Of a stretch of DNA of 32,235 nucleotides, positions 25,351 through 32,235 are shown in pieces. Where the stretch lies: positions 1 to 32,235 of the forward strand of contig JASLHI010000038.1 of assembly GCA_030149815.1 (NCBI GenBank), in the 5' to 3' direction. The notes under the pieces were generated by a model. That model was given only the letters and a program-made list of their open reading frames with translations. It did not search any database and was not told the DNA's origin. The stretch is from Aquirhabdus sp. Its GTDB lineage: Bacteria; Pseudomonadota; Gammaproteobacteria; Pseudomonadales; Moraxellaceae. Both the position numbers and the translations under genes were made by a program. The first letter of the stretch is position 1; each line of letters begins with the position of its first letter.

Positions 25351-26334
25351 TTATGATTTCCTAAAACTTTTGGGCAACTTTCCTGTCCATCGCTTCACTG
25401 CCCGCGTAAATGCACTCTGCTCTGAATACCCAAGGAGTAGCGCAATATCAAACAAAGTCAGAGACTCATCCTTAATATATTGATTGAATAGATCAAGTTT
25501 GACGTCTGCTAGCAACTCCTGAAACTTGATTTCATGCTCATTTAAGCGGCGTTGTAAGGTACGAACAGATGTATGCATACGACTTGCGACTTCTTCTAAC
25601 GAAGGCATCTCTTGCTTTTTCAGCATATCGGTAAACAGTTGTTTGAGTCGGTCTTTAAACTCATCGGTAGGCAACGTACTGAGCAATGTCTGCGCATGAC
25701 CTTCGAGCAGATCCAGCAACATCGTATCTTTCTTTTCTAAGGTAATGCTGAGATATTCCGCAGGAAATTCCACGATGGTTCGGATGCCACCAAAGCTAAC
25801 TGGACAATGAAAGAAATCCTCGTAAGACTTAATATCTGAAGGTACAGGATTGATAAAATTGACTCTAGTGGGATACAGTGCTCGACCTGCAATCACTTGA
25901 ACCATCGTAAAAAACACTGAAATTGCCGTTTCATCCGCAAGCTGCCCAGGCGCAACATGTTCACTTCCCCAACTGATGGTCACGGTGTCATTTTCCATCG
26001 TCATCGACAATGAATTGACATCATAGATCAGCCGAGCAAATCGCTCGAACAATGCCAGCGCTTCACCCACACTGCCGCAGGATAACCCTAAATAACCGAC
26101 GATTCCTGTATGCGATGCTTTGATATATTGACCAAGATATAAACCCACAGCAGGAATTGGTGTTAATCGCGCAACCTCATCGAGTAGGCTGATCCAAGTC
26201 TGAATCGCAATGCGTTCTTGAGTTTGCAACTCAACCAACTGAGCTTTAAAGGCTGGCGCATCGACCTGCTTTGCTTCTAAATAGTCAATCAGCATCCCGA
26301 CTAAAGCACCATTCACATACATTGACGCACTCAT
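25351..26334 (-). CDS. AraC-family transcriptional regulator
   Basis: A 327-residue regulator. The N-terminal two thirds (GLYLGQYIKASHTGIVGYLG, GEALALFERFARLI) are the PF12625-type ligand-binding domain also seen in mmsR, OruR and ArgR-like regulators. The C-terminal part carries the double helix-turn-helix (VASRMHTSVRTLQRRLNEHE, then FDIALLLGYSEQSAFTRAVK and WTGKLPKSFR). It is divergent from the fatty acid hydroxylase-like gene, the usual place for its regulator. ATG codons at 26334 and 26322 are both possible starts, and neither has ideal ribosome-site spacing. Ligand unknown; a fatty acid or lipid is a guess from context. Confidence 0.88.
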   Translation of the reverse strand: MSASMYVNGALVGMLIDYLEAKQVDAPAFKAQLVELQTQERIAIQTWISLLDEVARLTPIPAVGLYLGQYIKASHTGIVGYLGLSCGSVGEALALFERFARLIYDVNSLSMTMENDTVTISWGSEHVAPGQLADETAISVFFTMVQVIAGRALYPTRVNFINPVPSDIKSYEDFFHCPVSFGGIRTIVEFPAEYLSITLEKKDTMLLDLLEGHAQTLLSTLPTDEFKDRLKQLFTDMLKKQEMPSLEEVASRMHTSVRTLQRRLNEHEIKFQELLADVKLDLFNQYIKDESLTLFDIALLLGYSEQSAFTRAVKRWTGKLPKSFRKS

Positions 26335-26412
26335 CCTTGATGCTCTAATTTAACGATTTCACATGCCACCGAGTATAAATTGCTTGGCGTGAAATATCAA
26401 AAATATGGTTAT

Positions 26413-26437
26413 CATGAGTAAAGTTTGATCACTCATG
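26413..26437. promoter_or_regulatory. Inverted repeat, candidate AraC-regulator operator
   Basis: CATGAGT and ACTCATG, perfect 7-bp arms separated by 11 bases, between the divergent AraC gene and the hydroxylase-like gene, 44 bases before the latter's start. It could be an operator or an RNA hairpin in the leader; inferred from symmetry only. Confidence 0.4.
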
Positions 26438-26480
26438 TTCTGCGATGATTCTCTCATCAAATCGAAGCAGGACAAGAATT

Positions 26481-27128
26481 ATGTTAGGTATTCCAGTTGC
26501 ATTATTTTGTGCCAATGGCATTGAGTGGTATATGCATAAGTACGCATTACATGGCGTACAACAGCCTGAAGGTGGTCGTAAATCATTCTACAACCTCGGC
26601 ATGAAAAACCACTGGACACATCATCGCCAAGTTCGTTTAAACAAATATCGTGATGATTCACTGTATGAACATCCACTCGAAAATGACGCTGGACGAGCAG
26701 AAATTAAAGGCGTGATTTTCCTTGCAGGGCTGACGACGATTGTTTTTCCTGTCGCGCCATTTTTTACACTGACTTCGTATTATTGTGGTTGGAACTACTA
26801 CAACACCCATCGCAAATCACATCTTGATCCAGAATGGGGCAAGAAGAAAATTCCTTGGCATTACGATCACCACATGAACACCAACCAAGATGCTAACTGG
26901 TGTGTGACCAAACCGTGGTTTGATTACATCATGGGCACACGTGTAATTTCTTCTGTGGATTTACAAGAGTCGAATCCGATTGGAATTAAGCTACCTAGCT
27001 TTATTGAAAATCCATTGAACAAACTCGCTCGTCGCTATGTACCAAACGCATTTGCCAAGCTAGATGCCAATATGCGCTTGGAAGAAACAAGACGTCTGAA
27101 AGGGATTGAAGAAGAAATGCCTGCTTAA
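26481..27128 (+). CDS. Fatty acid hydroxylase / sterol desaturase superfamily membrane protein
   Basis: A 215-residue predicted membrane di-iron enzyme. The His clusters of the superfamily are present: HKYALH near residues 18-23, HWTHHR (about 45-50), NTHRKSH after the membrane stretch, and WHYDHHMNTNQDANW (about 130-144). A hydrophobic stretch (GVIFLAGLTTIVFPVAPFFTLTSYY) lies between. Such enzymes insert oxygen into lipid or carotenoid C-H bonds using a di-iron centre; the substrate here is unknown. The frame is open to an ATG at 26445, but the ATG at 26481 has AGGA at proper spacing and begins directly with the hydrophobic family start, so I use it. Probably controlled by the divergent AraC regulator. 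Confidence 0.82.
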   Translation: MLGIPVALFCANGIEWYMHKYALHGVQQPEGGRKSFYNLGMKNHWTHHRQVRLNKYRDDSLYEHPLENDAGRAEIKGVIFLAGLTTIVFPVAPFFTLTSYYCGWNYYNTHRKSHLDPEWGKKKIPWHYDHHMNTNQDANWCVTKPWFDYIMGTRVISSVDLQESNPIGIKLPSFIENPLNKLARRYVPNAFAKLDANMRLEETRRLKGIEEEMPA

Positions 27129-27169
27129 TTGAAGGCTACTTATCGAATGCCTTCAAATCCCTCCTAACT

Positions 27170-27190
27170 TCCCTTTCCTAAAGGGAGGAA
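27170..27190. repeat. Short palindrome TTCCCTTTCCTAAAGGGAGGAA
   Basis: CCCTTT and AAAGGG arms around a 3-base loop, in a purine/pyrimidine-biased stretch that also contains CCTCCT. It resembles the core of the CTTCCCC repeat family but is too diverged to call a full copy. May act as the 3' hairpin of the hydroxylase-like transcript. Confidence 0.45.
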
Positions 27191-27263
27191 TATTCCCCCC
27201 TCTTAGAGAGAACTATGTCCTGATTAACAGTTGAAACGTATTTTCTAATGCTTTTGCTTTGAA

Positions 27264-27317
27264 GTCTTCCCCTTCAAGGGGAAGATTTAGATGGGGATGG
27301 TTTTGATATCATCAAAA
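27264..27317. repeat. CTTCCCC...GGGGATGGTTTTGA repeat copy, reaching the fdhD stop
   Basis: GTCTTCCCCTTCAAGGGGAAGATTTAGATGGGGATGGTTTTGA spans 27264-27306 (shown in full only as its parts: palindrome at 27265-27284, then the GATTTAGATGGGGATGG core). It is the third copy of the element found twice at 9434-9530. TTTTGAT-ATC-ATCAAAA at 27301-27317 forms a small hairpin containing the fdhD stop codon. Confidence 0.75.
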
Positions 27318-28160
27318 CCCAACACAACCATCCGTATAAATCACAAAACCATCACCACGACAAAAGCTCGCCAGTGTTAAACCCGCTTGTTTCGCCATGT
27401 TAATCGCCATTGTGGTGGGCGCAGAAATACTAGCAAGCAACCCGATATTCAACTGCGCGCATTTGCGAATTAGCTCATAACTGGCGCGACTGGTCATCAC
27501 AATAAAACCATCCTGTACATCACAATGATTCAGCGACAAGAACCCAAGTAACTTATCGAGCGCATTATGGCGACCCACGTCTTCAAATAATGCAACAATC
27601 TCCCCCGCAACCACCCAAGCTGCCGCATGTGCGCCGCCAGTCATTCGCGTGATATGCTGTTGCGCTTCTAATTTGGCAACAGCACTAGGAATTTGCACAA
27701 GCCAATCTGACTGCATTTTTGTCGTAACAACCGGCAGCGTCATCTGAAACTGTTCTAGACTTTCCATACCACATAAGCCACAGCCCGAACGACCAACCAT
27801 CGTTCTACGCCGCTCTTTCAGTGCCATAAATGCACTGCTGCCAATCGTCATATCAATTTGTATGCCCAGCTCACTGTGCTGAATATCCAATGAGTATAGT
27901 TCCCTCAGACTGCAAATAACGCCTTCTGACAAGCTGAAACCTTTGGCAAATAATTCCAAGTCCGTCGGTGTTGCCATCATCACCGCATGTGAAATTCCGT
28001 TATAGACGAGTGCAACAGGTAGCTCACAAACCACTTGGTCAGTGATCGAAACGAATTGATGATCTTGAAATCGACGTACTGCGACGTCCGCAAAACCGCT
28101 AGATGCAGCATCGCTGACATTTTCAATATCAGGACGTTGTAACGCATCAAACTCAGGCAT
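27312..28160 (-). CDS. fdhD: Formate dehydrogenase accessory sulfurtransferase
   Basis: FdhD relays sulfur from the IscS desulfurase to the bis-MGD molybdenum cofactor of formate dehydrogenase-like enzymes. The 282-residue protein has GRSGCGLCGMESLEQ with the sulfur-carrying pair Cys127/Cys130, the earlier CELPVALVYNG and ATPTDLELFAKGFSLSEG, and the late DVGRHNALDKLLG and VMTSRASYELIRKCA motifs. The ATG at 28160 overlaps the end of the upstream oxidoreductase gene by eight bases (ATGCCTGA), so translation is coupled. An open frame extends to 28202 but has no family counterpart. The 3' end, including the stop, abuts a dispersed repeat. Confidence 0.95.
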   Translation of the reverse strand: MPEFDALQRPDIENVSDAASSGFADVAVRRFQDHQFVSITDQVVCELPVALVYNGISHAVMMATPTDLELFAKGFSLSEGVICSLRELYSLDIQHSELGIQIDMTIGSSAFMALKERRRTMVGRSGCGLCGMESLEQFQMTLPVVTTKMQSDWLVQIPSAVAKLEAQQHITRMTGGAHAAAWVVAGEIVALFEDVGRHNALDKLLGFLSLNHCDVQDGFIVMTSRASYELIRKCAQLNIGLLASISAPTTMAINMAKQAGLTLASFCRGDGFVIYTDGCVGF

Positions 28161-30561
28161 GAACCACCTCAGCCTCAGATTCGACTGGAATCGCCAAATC
28201 AAAATGCTCAGGCGCCGAGCCTCGATGCAGAATCACAGGAACGCTTTTCGACGCAGGAATCTTGGCGCGTTTGTCATGGCTACAGAGTGCAACCAATGGA
28301 TTGGTTTCAGGATAATACGCCGCCAAACTACCGCGTGGAATGTTATACGGCACAATACGAAAACTCTGAACTATCCGCTTCACCTGATCAGGATAAATAC
28401 TTTCGATATCCACCCATTCATCCGCTGCAAAACCCGCTTGCTGCATATCATCTTTATTCATAAACAAGACACGACGCTGACCAAAAACACCGCGATAACG
28501 ATCATCTAGCCCATAGATCGTCGTGTTATATTGATCATGTGAACGTGTCGTCATGAGCGTATAGACCGTTTTGTCCTTCACTTGCGCTGCATAGCTATAA
28601 ACTTGATCTAAATAAACATCACTGATTGGCAAGACATGAAACTCTGCTTTCCCAGTCTTGGTATGCCATTCGTGTTGATTGGCAGGATGCGGTAAATGAA
28701 ATCCTCCCGGCTGATAGACTCGCGCATTGAAATCATGAAAATCATCAAAAACCTCAGCAATCGCATCACGAATACGATCATAGCTCTCGACGTACCAACT
28801 CCACTTAACTGGACTATCAGGTAAAACAGCTTCAGCTAAACGTGCAACGATTGCAGGCTCAGATAATAAATTATCTGATGCAGGTTCATTTCTCCCGACC
28901 GAAAGATGCACATTACTCATAGAATCTTCAACTGAAACAGACTGCGGCCCATGCACTTGCATATCAACCTCTGTACGCCCCAGACACGGTAAAATCAAAG
29001 CATCCTGACCGCAGATGAGATGACTACGATTCAGTTTAGTCGCCACATGTGCGGTTAATGTACAACGACGCAGCGCACCCTCAGTAAATGGTGTATCAGG
29101 CGTCGCCACTGCAAAATTACCACCCAAAGCAAAAAAGACTTTCACCTCGCCTTTCGCCATCGCACTAATCGTTTCAACGACTCCTAGCCCATGAGTTCTC
29201 GGCGATTGAATCCCAAAAACATGGTCTAATCGATCCCAGAGCTTTGGTACTGGACGCTCATTGATGCCCATGGTTCGATCACCTTGGACATTACTATGAC
29301 CGCGGACTGGGCACGCGCCGCCGCCCGGACGACCAATATGACCACGCGCCAGCAGCAAATTAGCCAGCATATGGACATTGGCAACCCCATTACGATTTTG
29401 GGTAATGCCCATGCCCCAGCAAAAAATCACTCGCTTGGCATCGCAGTATATTTTTGCCAATGACTTTAAGTCATCAGGTGACAAACCTGAGTAATCGTAA
29501 ATCATCGACCAATCTGTTTTATCCACTTCGGCAATCATTTCCGCGAAGCCGTCGGTATTCATTTCAATAAATGCTTGATCAAATAAGCTCGGCTTACCCG
29601 CTGCCAAAGCCTTGCGATCCCACTCACGCAAATGCTTCATCATGCCCATCAGCAGCGCATAATCACCACCCACTTTGGGCTGAAAGTAATTGCTGCTAAT
29701 CTTAGTGCTACCATTGGTCATCATTTCAATCGGACTTTGCGGATCTTGGAAACGCTCTAAACCACGCTCTTTCAGCGGATTAATCGCAACAATTTTTGCC
29801 CCACGTTTCGACATCTCACGTAATGTACTCAGCATACGCGGATGATTGGTTCCCGGATTCTGACCAAAGAGAAAAACAGCATCGGCGATTTCAAAATCAT
29901 CCAACGTGACAGTTCCCTTACCCAATCCAAGCGACTCGCCAAGTGCATAACTTGTCGTTTCATGGCACATATTGGAGCAATCTGGGAAATTATTCGTGCC
30001 AAAATTACGGACGAAAAGTTGATACAAGAAAGCCGCTTCGTTACTGGTTCGACCCGATGTATAAAACGCCGCTTGATTAGGATTATCCAGCGCATGTAAA
30101 TGACGTGCGACAATACCAAAGGCCTCATCCCACGGAATTGGTACATAATGATCCGTCACAGCATCGTAACGCAGCGGATCGGTCAAACGTCCTTGTTGTT
30201 CAAGGAAATAATCACTCTGCTGCGATAACCAACTGACACTATGCTCCGCAAAAAATTCTGGAGGAACACGCTTATTCGTCGCTTCAAAAGCAATGGCTTT
30301 GGCACCATTTTCACAGAAATTAAAAGTATGGCTGTGTTTCTTCTCAGGCCATGCACAACCTGGACAATCAAAGCCAGTTGGCTGATTAATATTCAGAAGT
30401 GTAATCGCACCTTTTTTGACAATGCCTTGCTGCGTCAGATTACGAGCGACACTCAGCAAAGCGCCCCATCCTGCTGCGGGTTGAGTATAGTCCTCAATTC
30501 GAGCATGACCATGATGCGGAGCTTCAGTTGACTCATGTTGGTCATCATGTTTATCAATCAT
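28153..30561 (-). CDS. FdhF/YdeP-family molybdopterin oxidoreductase
   Basis: An 802-residue bis-MGD oxidoreductase of the FdhF/YdeP group, cytoplasmic since no Tat signal is visible. Near the N-terminus GFDCPGCAWPE (Cys66, Cys69) and FNFCENGAKA (Cys83) suggest an Fe-S site. SGRTSNEAAFLYQLFVRNFGTNN and DCSNMCHETTSYALGESLG carry the probable Mo-ligand Cys199, with Cys rather than selenocysteine. FGQNPGTNHPRML and MTTRSHDQYNTTIYGLDDRYRG bind the cofactor. The E. coli YdeP relative (about 760 aa) affects acid resistance; substrate is not established. The frame is open to 30624, but ATG at 30561 has GAGGG nine bases upstream and gives a normal length; 30567 is an alternative. Overlaps fdhD by eight bases. 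Confidence 0.9.
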   Translation of the reverse strand: MIDKHDDQHESTEAPHHGHARIEDYTQPAAGWGALLSVARNLTQQGIVKKGAITLLNINQPTGFDCPGCAWPEKKHSHTFNFCENGAKAIAFEATNKRVPPEFFAEHSVSWLSQQSDYFLEQQGRLTDPLRYDAVTDHYVPIPWDEAFGIVARHLHALDNPNQAAFYTSGRTSNEAAFLYQLFVRNFGTNNFPDCSNMCHETTSYALGESLGLGKGTVTLDDFEIADAVFLFGQNPGTNHPRMLSTLREMSKRGAKIVAINPLKERGLERFQDPQSPIEMMTNGSTKISSNYFQPKVGGDYALLMGMMKHLREWDRKALAAGKPSLFDQAFIEMNTDGFAEMIAEVDKTDWSMIYDYSGLSPDDLKSLAKIYCDAKRVIFCWGMGITQNRNGVANVHMLANLLLARGHIGRPGGGACPVRGHSNVQGDRTMGINERPVPKLWDRLDHVFGIQSPRTHGLGVVETISAMAKGEVKVFFALGGNFAVATPDTPFTEGALRRCTLTAHVATKLNRSHLICGQDALILPCLGRTEVDMQVHGPQSVSVEDSMSNVHLSVGRNEPASDNLLSEPAIVARLAEAVLPDSPVKWSWYVESYDRIRDAIAEVFDDFHDFNARVYQPGGFHLPHPANQHEWHTKTGKAEFHVLPISDVYLDQVYSYAAQVKDKTVYTLMTTRSHDQYNTTIYGLDDRYRGVFGQRRVLFMNKDDMQQAGFAADEWVDIESIYPDQVKRIVQSFRIVPYNIPRGSLAAYYPETNPLVALCSHDKRAKIPASKSVPVILHRGSAPEHFDLAIPVESEAEVVHA

Positions 30562-30915
30562 TGCCATCAACCCTCTTATTCGTTTCTGATGCTCATTACT
30601 ATTTATGACAACATCAATTCGCATTTTTTAATATGAATTAAAACACTAATTTTTAACAATCGTAAGACAAGTCATTTATCTTTAGTAATTTTTTTATCGT
30701 GCGCCAATTTCATTTTTATTTCAATTGATACGAACTACTAAATTTGTATTGATAAAGTTTGTACCTACGATTAACTATTTCCATGAGTCTGTCCTTGTAG
30801 TACCTTTAAGAAACACTACCTATTTTTAAATACTCTTGACTGGCGAATTTGTCTATAACCTGCCATCTCATAATGGCTAAGCACATTTCAAGAAAGACTT
30901 TAAAAGGAACGCAAT
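30562..30915. other. AT-rich divergent intergenic region
   Basis: Some 350 bases between the divergent YdeP-type oxidoreductase and Dyp peroxidase genes, very AT-rich. It must hold both promoters. A TTGACT at 30836-30841 and TATAAC at 30854-30859 are visible, but their 12-bp spacing is too short for a standard sigma-70 site. No gene or RNA is recognised in it. Confidence 0.6.
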
Positions 30916-31851
30916 ATGAGTACAAGAATCCAGCCCGTGATGAGCCCACCAGGTGAGAATGCACTCTTTATCGTTTTAGGAATTAATCCTAATGCATCAT
31001 CCATAGATGTTGTAAAAGACTTTGCCGCAAACTTTTCTGCTTTGGTCCGAAGCCTAAAAAACCGCTTTCCACATGATGATTTTAATGCTGCATTAGGTTT
31101 TGGCGCTGAAGCTTGGTCTCGCCTTTTCCCTGATATCGGCAAGCCTAAAGAACTTGTACCTTTTGAGGCGATTCAAGGTAAAAAATATACGGCTGTTTCG
31201 ACAGCAGGTGATTTGTTCTTTCATATCCGAGCCAATAAGCAAGGCATTTGCTATGAGCTAGGATCAATCATTCAACAACAACTACAAGACAGTACCTACT
31301 CCATCGATGAAGTTCATGGTTTTCGCTATTTTGACGGCAGAGCGATTATTGGCTTCGTAGACGGTACGGAAAATCCTGAGCAGGAAATTGCATCGCAATA
31401 CGCCGTTGTCGGCGATGAAGACCCTAATTTTAAAGGTGGAAGTTATGCCTTTATCCAGAAGTATGTACATGACATGGATAAATGGCGTGCGCTATCTGAT
31501 GAAGAACAAGAAAAAGTGATCGGTCGCAAAAAATATAGCGATGTGGAATTGGGTGATGATGTCAAACCTGCGACAGCGCACAATGTGGTGAGTAAAGCAC
31601 ATGATGCTGAGGGCAACGAACTCAAGATCGTCCGCGCTAATATGCCTTTTTCTAATCCGTCAAAAAATGAATATGGCACGTTCTTCATTGGCTATGCACG
31701 GCACTTTAGCACTACCAGACAAATGCTCCGCAATATGTTTTTAGGCAACCGAGAGAAGCATACTGATAAGCTGCTTGATTTCAGTACGCCACTCACAGGC
31801 TGTTTATTCTTTGTGCCGACGTTTGATTTTCTGGATGACTTAGGAGATTAA
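30916..31851 (+). CDS. Dyp-type heme peroxidase (YfeX-like)
   Basis: A 311-residue dye-decolorizing peroxidase using heme and hydrogen peroxide. The family motif GFVDGTENP holds distal Asp149; TAHNVVSKAH contains the likely proximal heme ligand His222; VRANMPFSNP contains distal Arg240; GTFFIGYARHF and the closing LTGCLFFVPTFDFLDDL are also typical. No signal peptide is seen, consistent with the cytoplasmic YfeX group (class P/B) and not the Tat-exported EfeB group. Length agrees with YfeX. AAGGA stands eight bases before the ATG. No encapsulin gene is adjacent, and the C-terminus lacks an obvious encapsulin-targeting extension. The natural substrate is unknown. Confidence 0.93.
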   Translation: MSTRIQPVMSPPGENALFIVLGINPNASSIDVVKDFAANFSALVRSLKNRFPHDDFNAALGFGAEAWSRLFPDIGKPKELVPFEAIQGKKYTAVSTAGDLFFHIRANKQGICYELGSIIQQQLQDSTYSIDEVHGFRYFDGRAIIGFVDGTENPEQEIASQYAVVGDEDPNFKGGSYAFIQKYVHDMDKWRALSDEEQEKVIGRKKYSDVELGDDVKPATAHNVVSKAHDAEGNELKIVRANMPFSNPSKNEYGTFFIGYARHFSTTRQMLRNMFLGNREKHTDKLLDFSTPLTGCLFFVPTFDFLDDLGD

Positions 31852-31929
31852 AATTCGCGTTGATGGTGTGCGATATGTCTTGGCTTATTGCACATTAAAG
31901 CGAAAAAATTTCTAATTATGTTATGAATA

Positions 31930-32005
31930 TGGTGGGCTGTGTGGGGCTCGAACCTACGACCTACGGATTAAGAGTCCGCTGCTCTACCAACTGAGCTAAC
32001 AGCCC
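31930..32005 (-). tRNA. tRNA-Lys (anticodon CTT)
   Basis: On the minus strand a complete cloverleaf of 76 bases with encoded CCA: acceptor GGGCTGT / ACAGCCC, D-arm AGCTCAGTTGGTAGAGC, anticodon arm GCGGA-CTCTTAA-TCCGT (anticodon CTT, reading AAG), and T-arm GTAGGTTCGAGCCCCAC region. All stems pair well. Confidence 0.95.
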
Positions 32006-32096
32006 AAGCGATGTCATGTGAAGACTACTTGAAAAATTATTATAGCCAATAAAACTAAATAAACCAGCGGGCTGACATGTTTTCAATAAAAATAAA

Positions 32097-32235
32097 GGGG
32101 CTGTAGTAGAACAGGTTAAATTTCTGTCCAAATGAGTAGTGTTTTTAGCTGCTCTTTTGGACTCCCATAATTGAATCTAAACTCACATTCTTTAAGAAAC
32201 AAGGGAAATGTTTTTCGATCAATTCCGTTGTATTT
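32097..32235 (-). mobile_element. End of an IS1595-family-like insertion sequence (cut by window edge)
   Basis: The terminal sequence GGGGCTGTAGTAGAACAGG (32097-32115) looks like the inverted-repeat end of an IS1595/IS1016-type element, ending one base before the transposase stop codon. Eight bases outside it are AAAATAAA, which would be one arm of the usual 8-bp target duplication. The other end is beyond the window, so completeness is unknown. Confidence 0.7.
32116..32235 (-). CDS. Transposase C-terminus, IS1595 family (ISXO2-like), partial
   Basis: The last 39 codons of a transposase that enters from beyond the window: KYNGIDRKTFPLFLKECEF, then RFNYGSPKEQLKTLLIWTEI and a TAA stop. The pattern FxLFLKECEFRFNYGxxxxQL is the conserved C-terminus of ISXO2-like DDE/DDN transposases of the IS1595 family. 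The catalytic residues lie outside the window, so it cannot be judged intact. Confidence 0.78.
   Translation of the reverse strand, partial: KYNGIDRKTFPLFLKECEFRFNYGSPKEQLKTLLIWTEI

Noticed and set aside
28153..30561. Selenocysteine-containing formate dehydrogenase
   Set aside because: No in-frame TGA is present; the likely Mo ligand is an ordinary Cys in the NMCHETT motif.
30836..30859. Sigma-70 promoter for the Dyp peroxidase (TTGACT / TATAAC)
   Set aside because: The spacing of 12 bp is too short for a functional pair.
30916..31851. Encapsulin cargo peroxidase
   Set aside because: No encapsulin shell gene is adjacent within the window and the C-terminus ends right after the conserved domain without a targeting tail.

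Overview
The window looks like a chromosomal segment from a gammaproteobacterium of the Moraxellaceae, most likely Acinetobacter or a close relative. This is inferred from moderate GC, the rppH-ptsP-HAD gene order shared with Pseudomonadales, an MmsR-type regulator facing a valine-catabolic operon, the ackA-pta pair and the style of intergenic repeats. Species cannot be settled from the sequence alone. Most genes are metabolic, and accessory genes sit between the housekeeping blocks.

Layout. 1-2.7 kb: a long-chain-type acyl-CoA dehydrogenase, an SRPBCC protein, and a 50-codon remnant of a second acyl-CoA dehydrogenase with its own terminator. 2.7-4.8 kb: an accessory cluster with a trypsin-like protease broken by one in-frame TAG, a membrane-anchored XRE regulator, and a divergent LRAT/NlpC-like hydrolase with a good promoter. 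4.8-8.1 kb: an alpha/beta hydrolase and a secreted M13 metallopeptidase. 8.2-11.7 kb: ackA and pta, the acetate overflow/activation pathway, separated by a paired inverted repeat. 11.7-13.1 kb: an AT-rich DUF2971 gene and an exported DUF4124 protein. 13.1-16.7 kb: a HAD phosphatase, ptsP (enzyme I-Ntr) and rppH. 17.1-22.0 kb: mmsA, acyl-CoA dehydrogenase, 3-hydroxyisobutyryl-CoA hydrolase and mmsB, with a divergent AraC/MmsR regulator at 22.2-23.3 kb. Together these give four of the five steps from isobutyryl-CoA to propionyl-CoA; the methacrylyl-CoA hydratase is not in the cluster. 23.4-25.2 kb: a low-complexity exported protein and a protein with three YbjQ-like domains plus a C-terminal membrane anchor. 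25.4-27.1 kb: an AraC regulator divergent from a fatty acid hydroxylase-superfamily protein. 27.3-30.6 kb: a YdeP-type molybdopterin oxidoreductase overlapping fdhD, its likely sulfurtransferase. 30.9-32.2 kb: a Dyp-type peroxidase, tRNA-Lys(CTT), and the end of an IS1595-like insertion sequence cut by the window edge.

The strongest unusual items are the acyl-CoA dehydrogenase remnant behind the SRPBCC gene, the protease with an amber codon between its Asp and His triad regions, the triple-YbjQ membrane protein, a 27-residue candidate membrane peptide at 16893-16976, and three families of short inverted repeats. I found no CRISPR array, no prophage and no complete new defence system. The nearest candidate for an undescribed module is the XRE-TM / protease / LRAT cluster at 2.7-4.8 kb.
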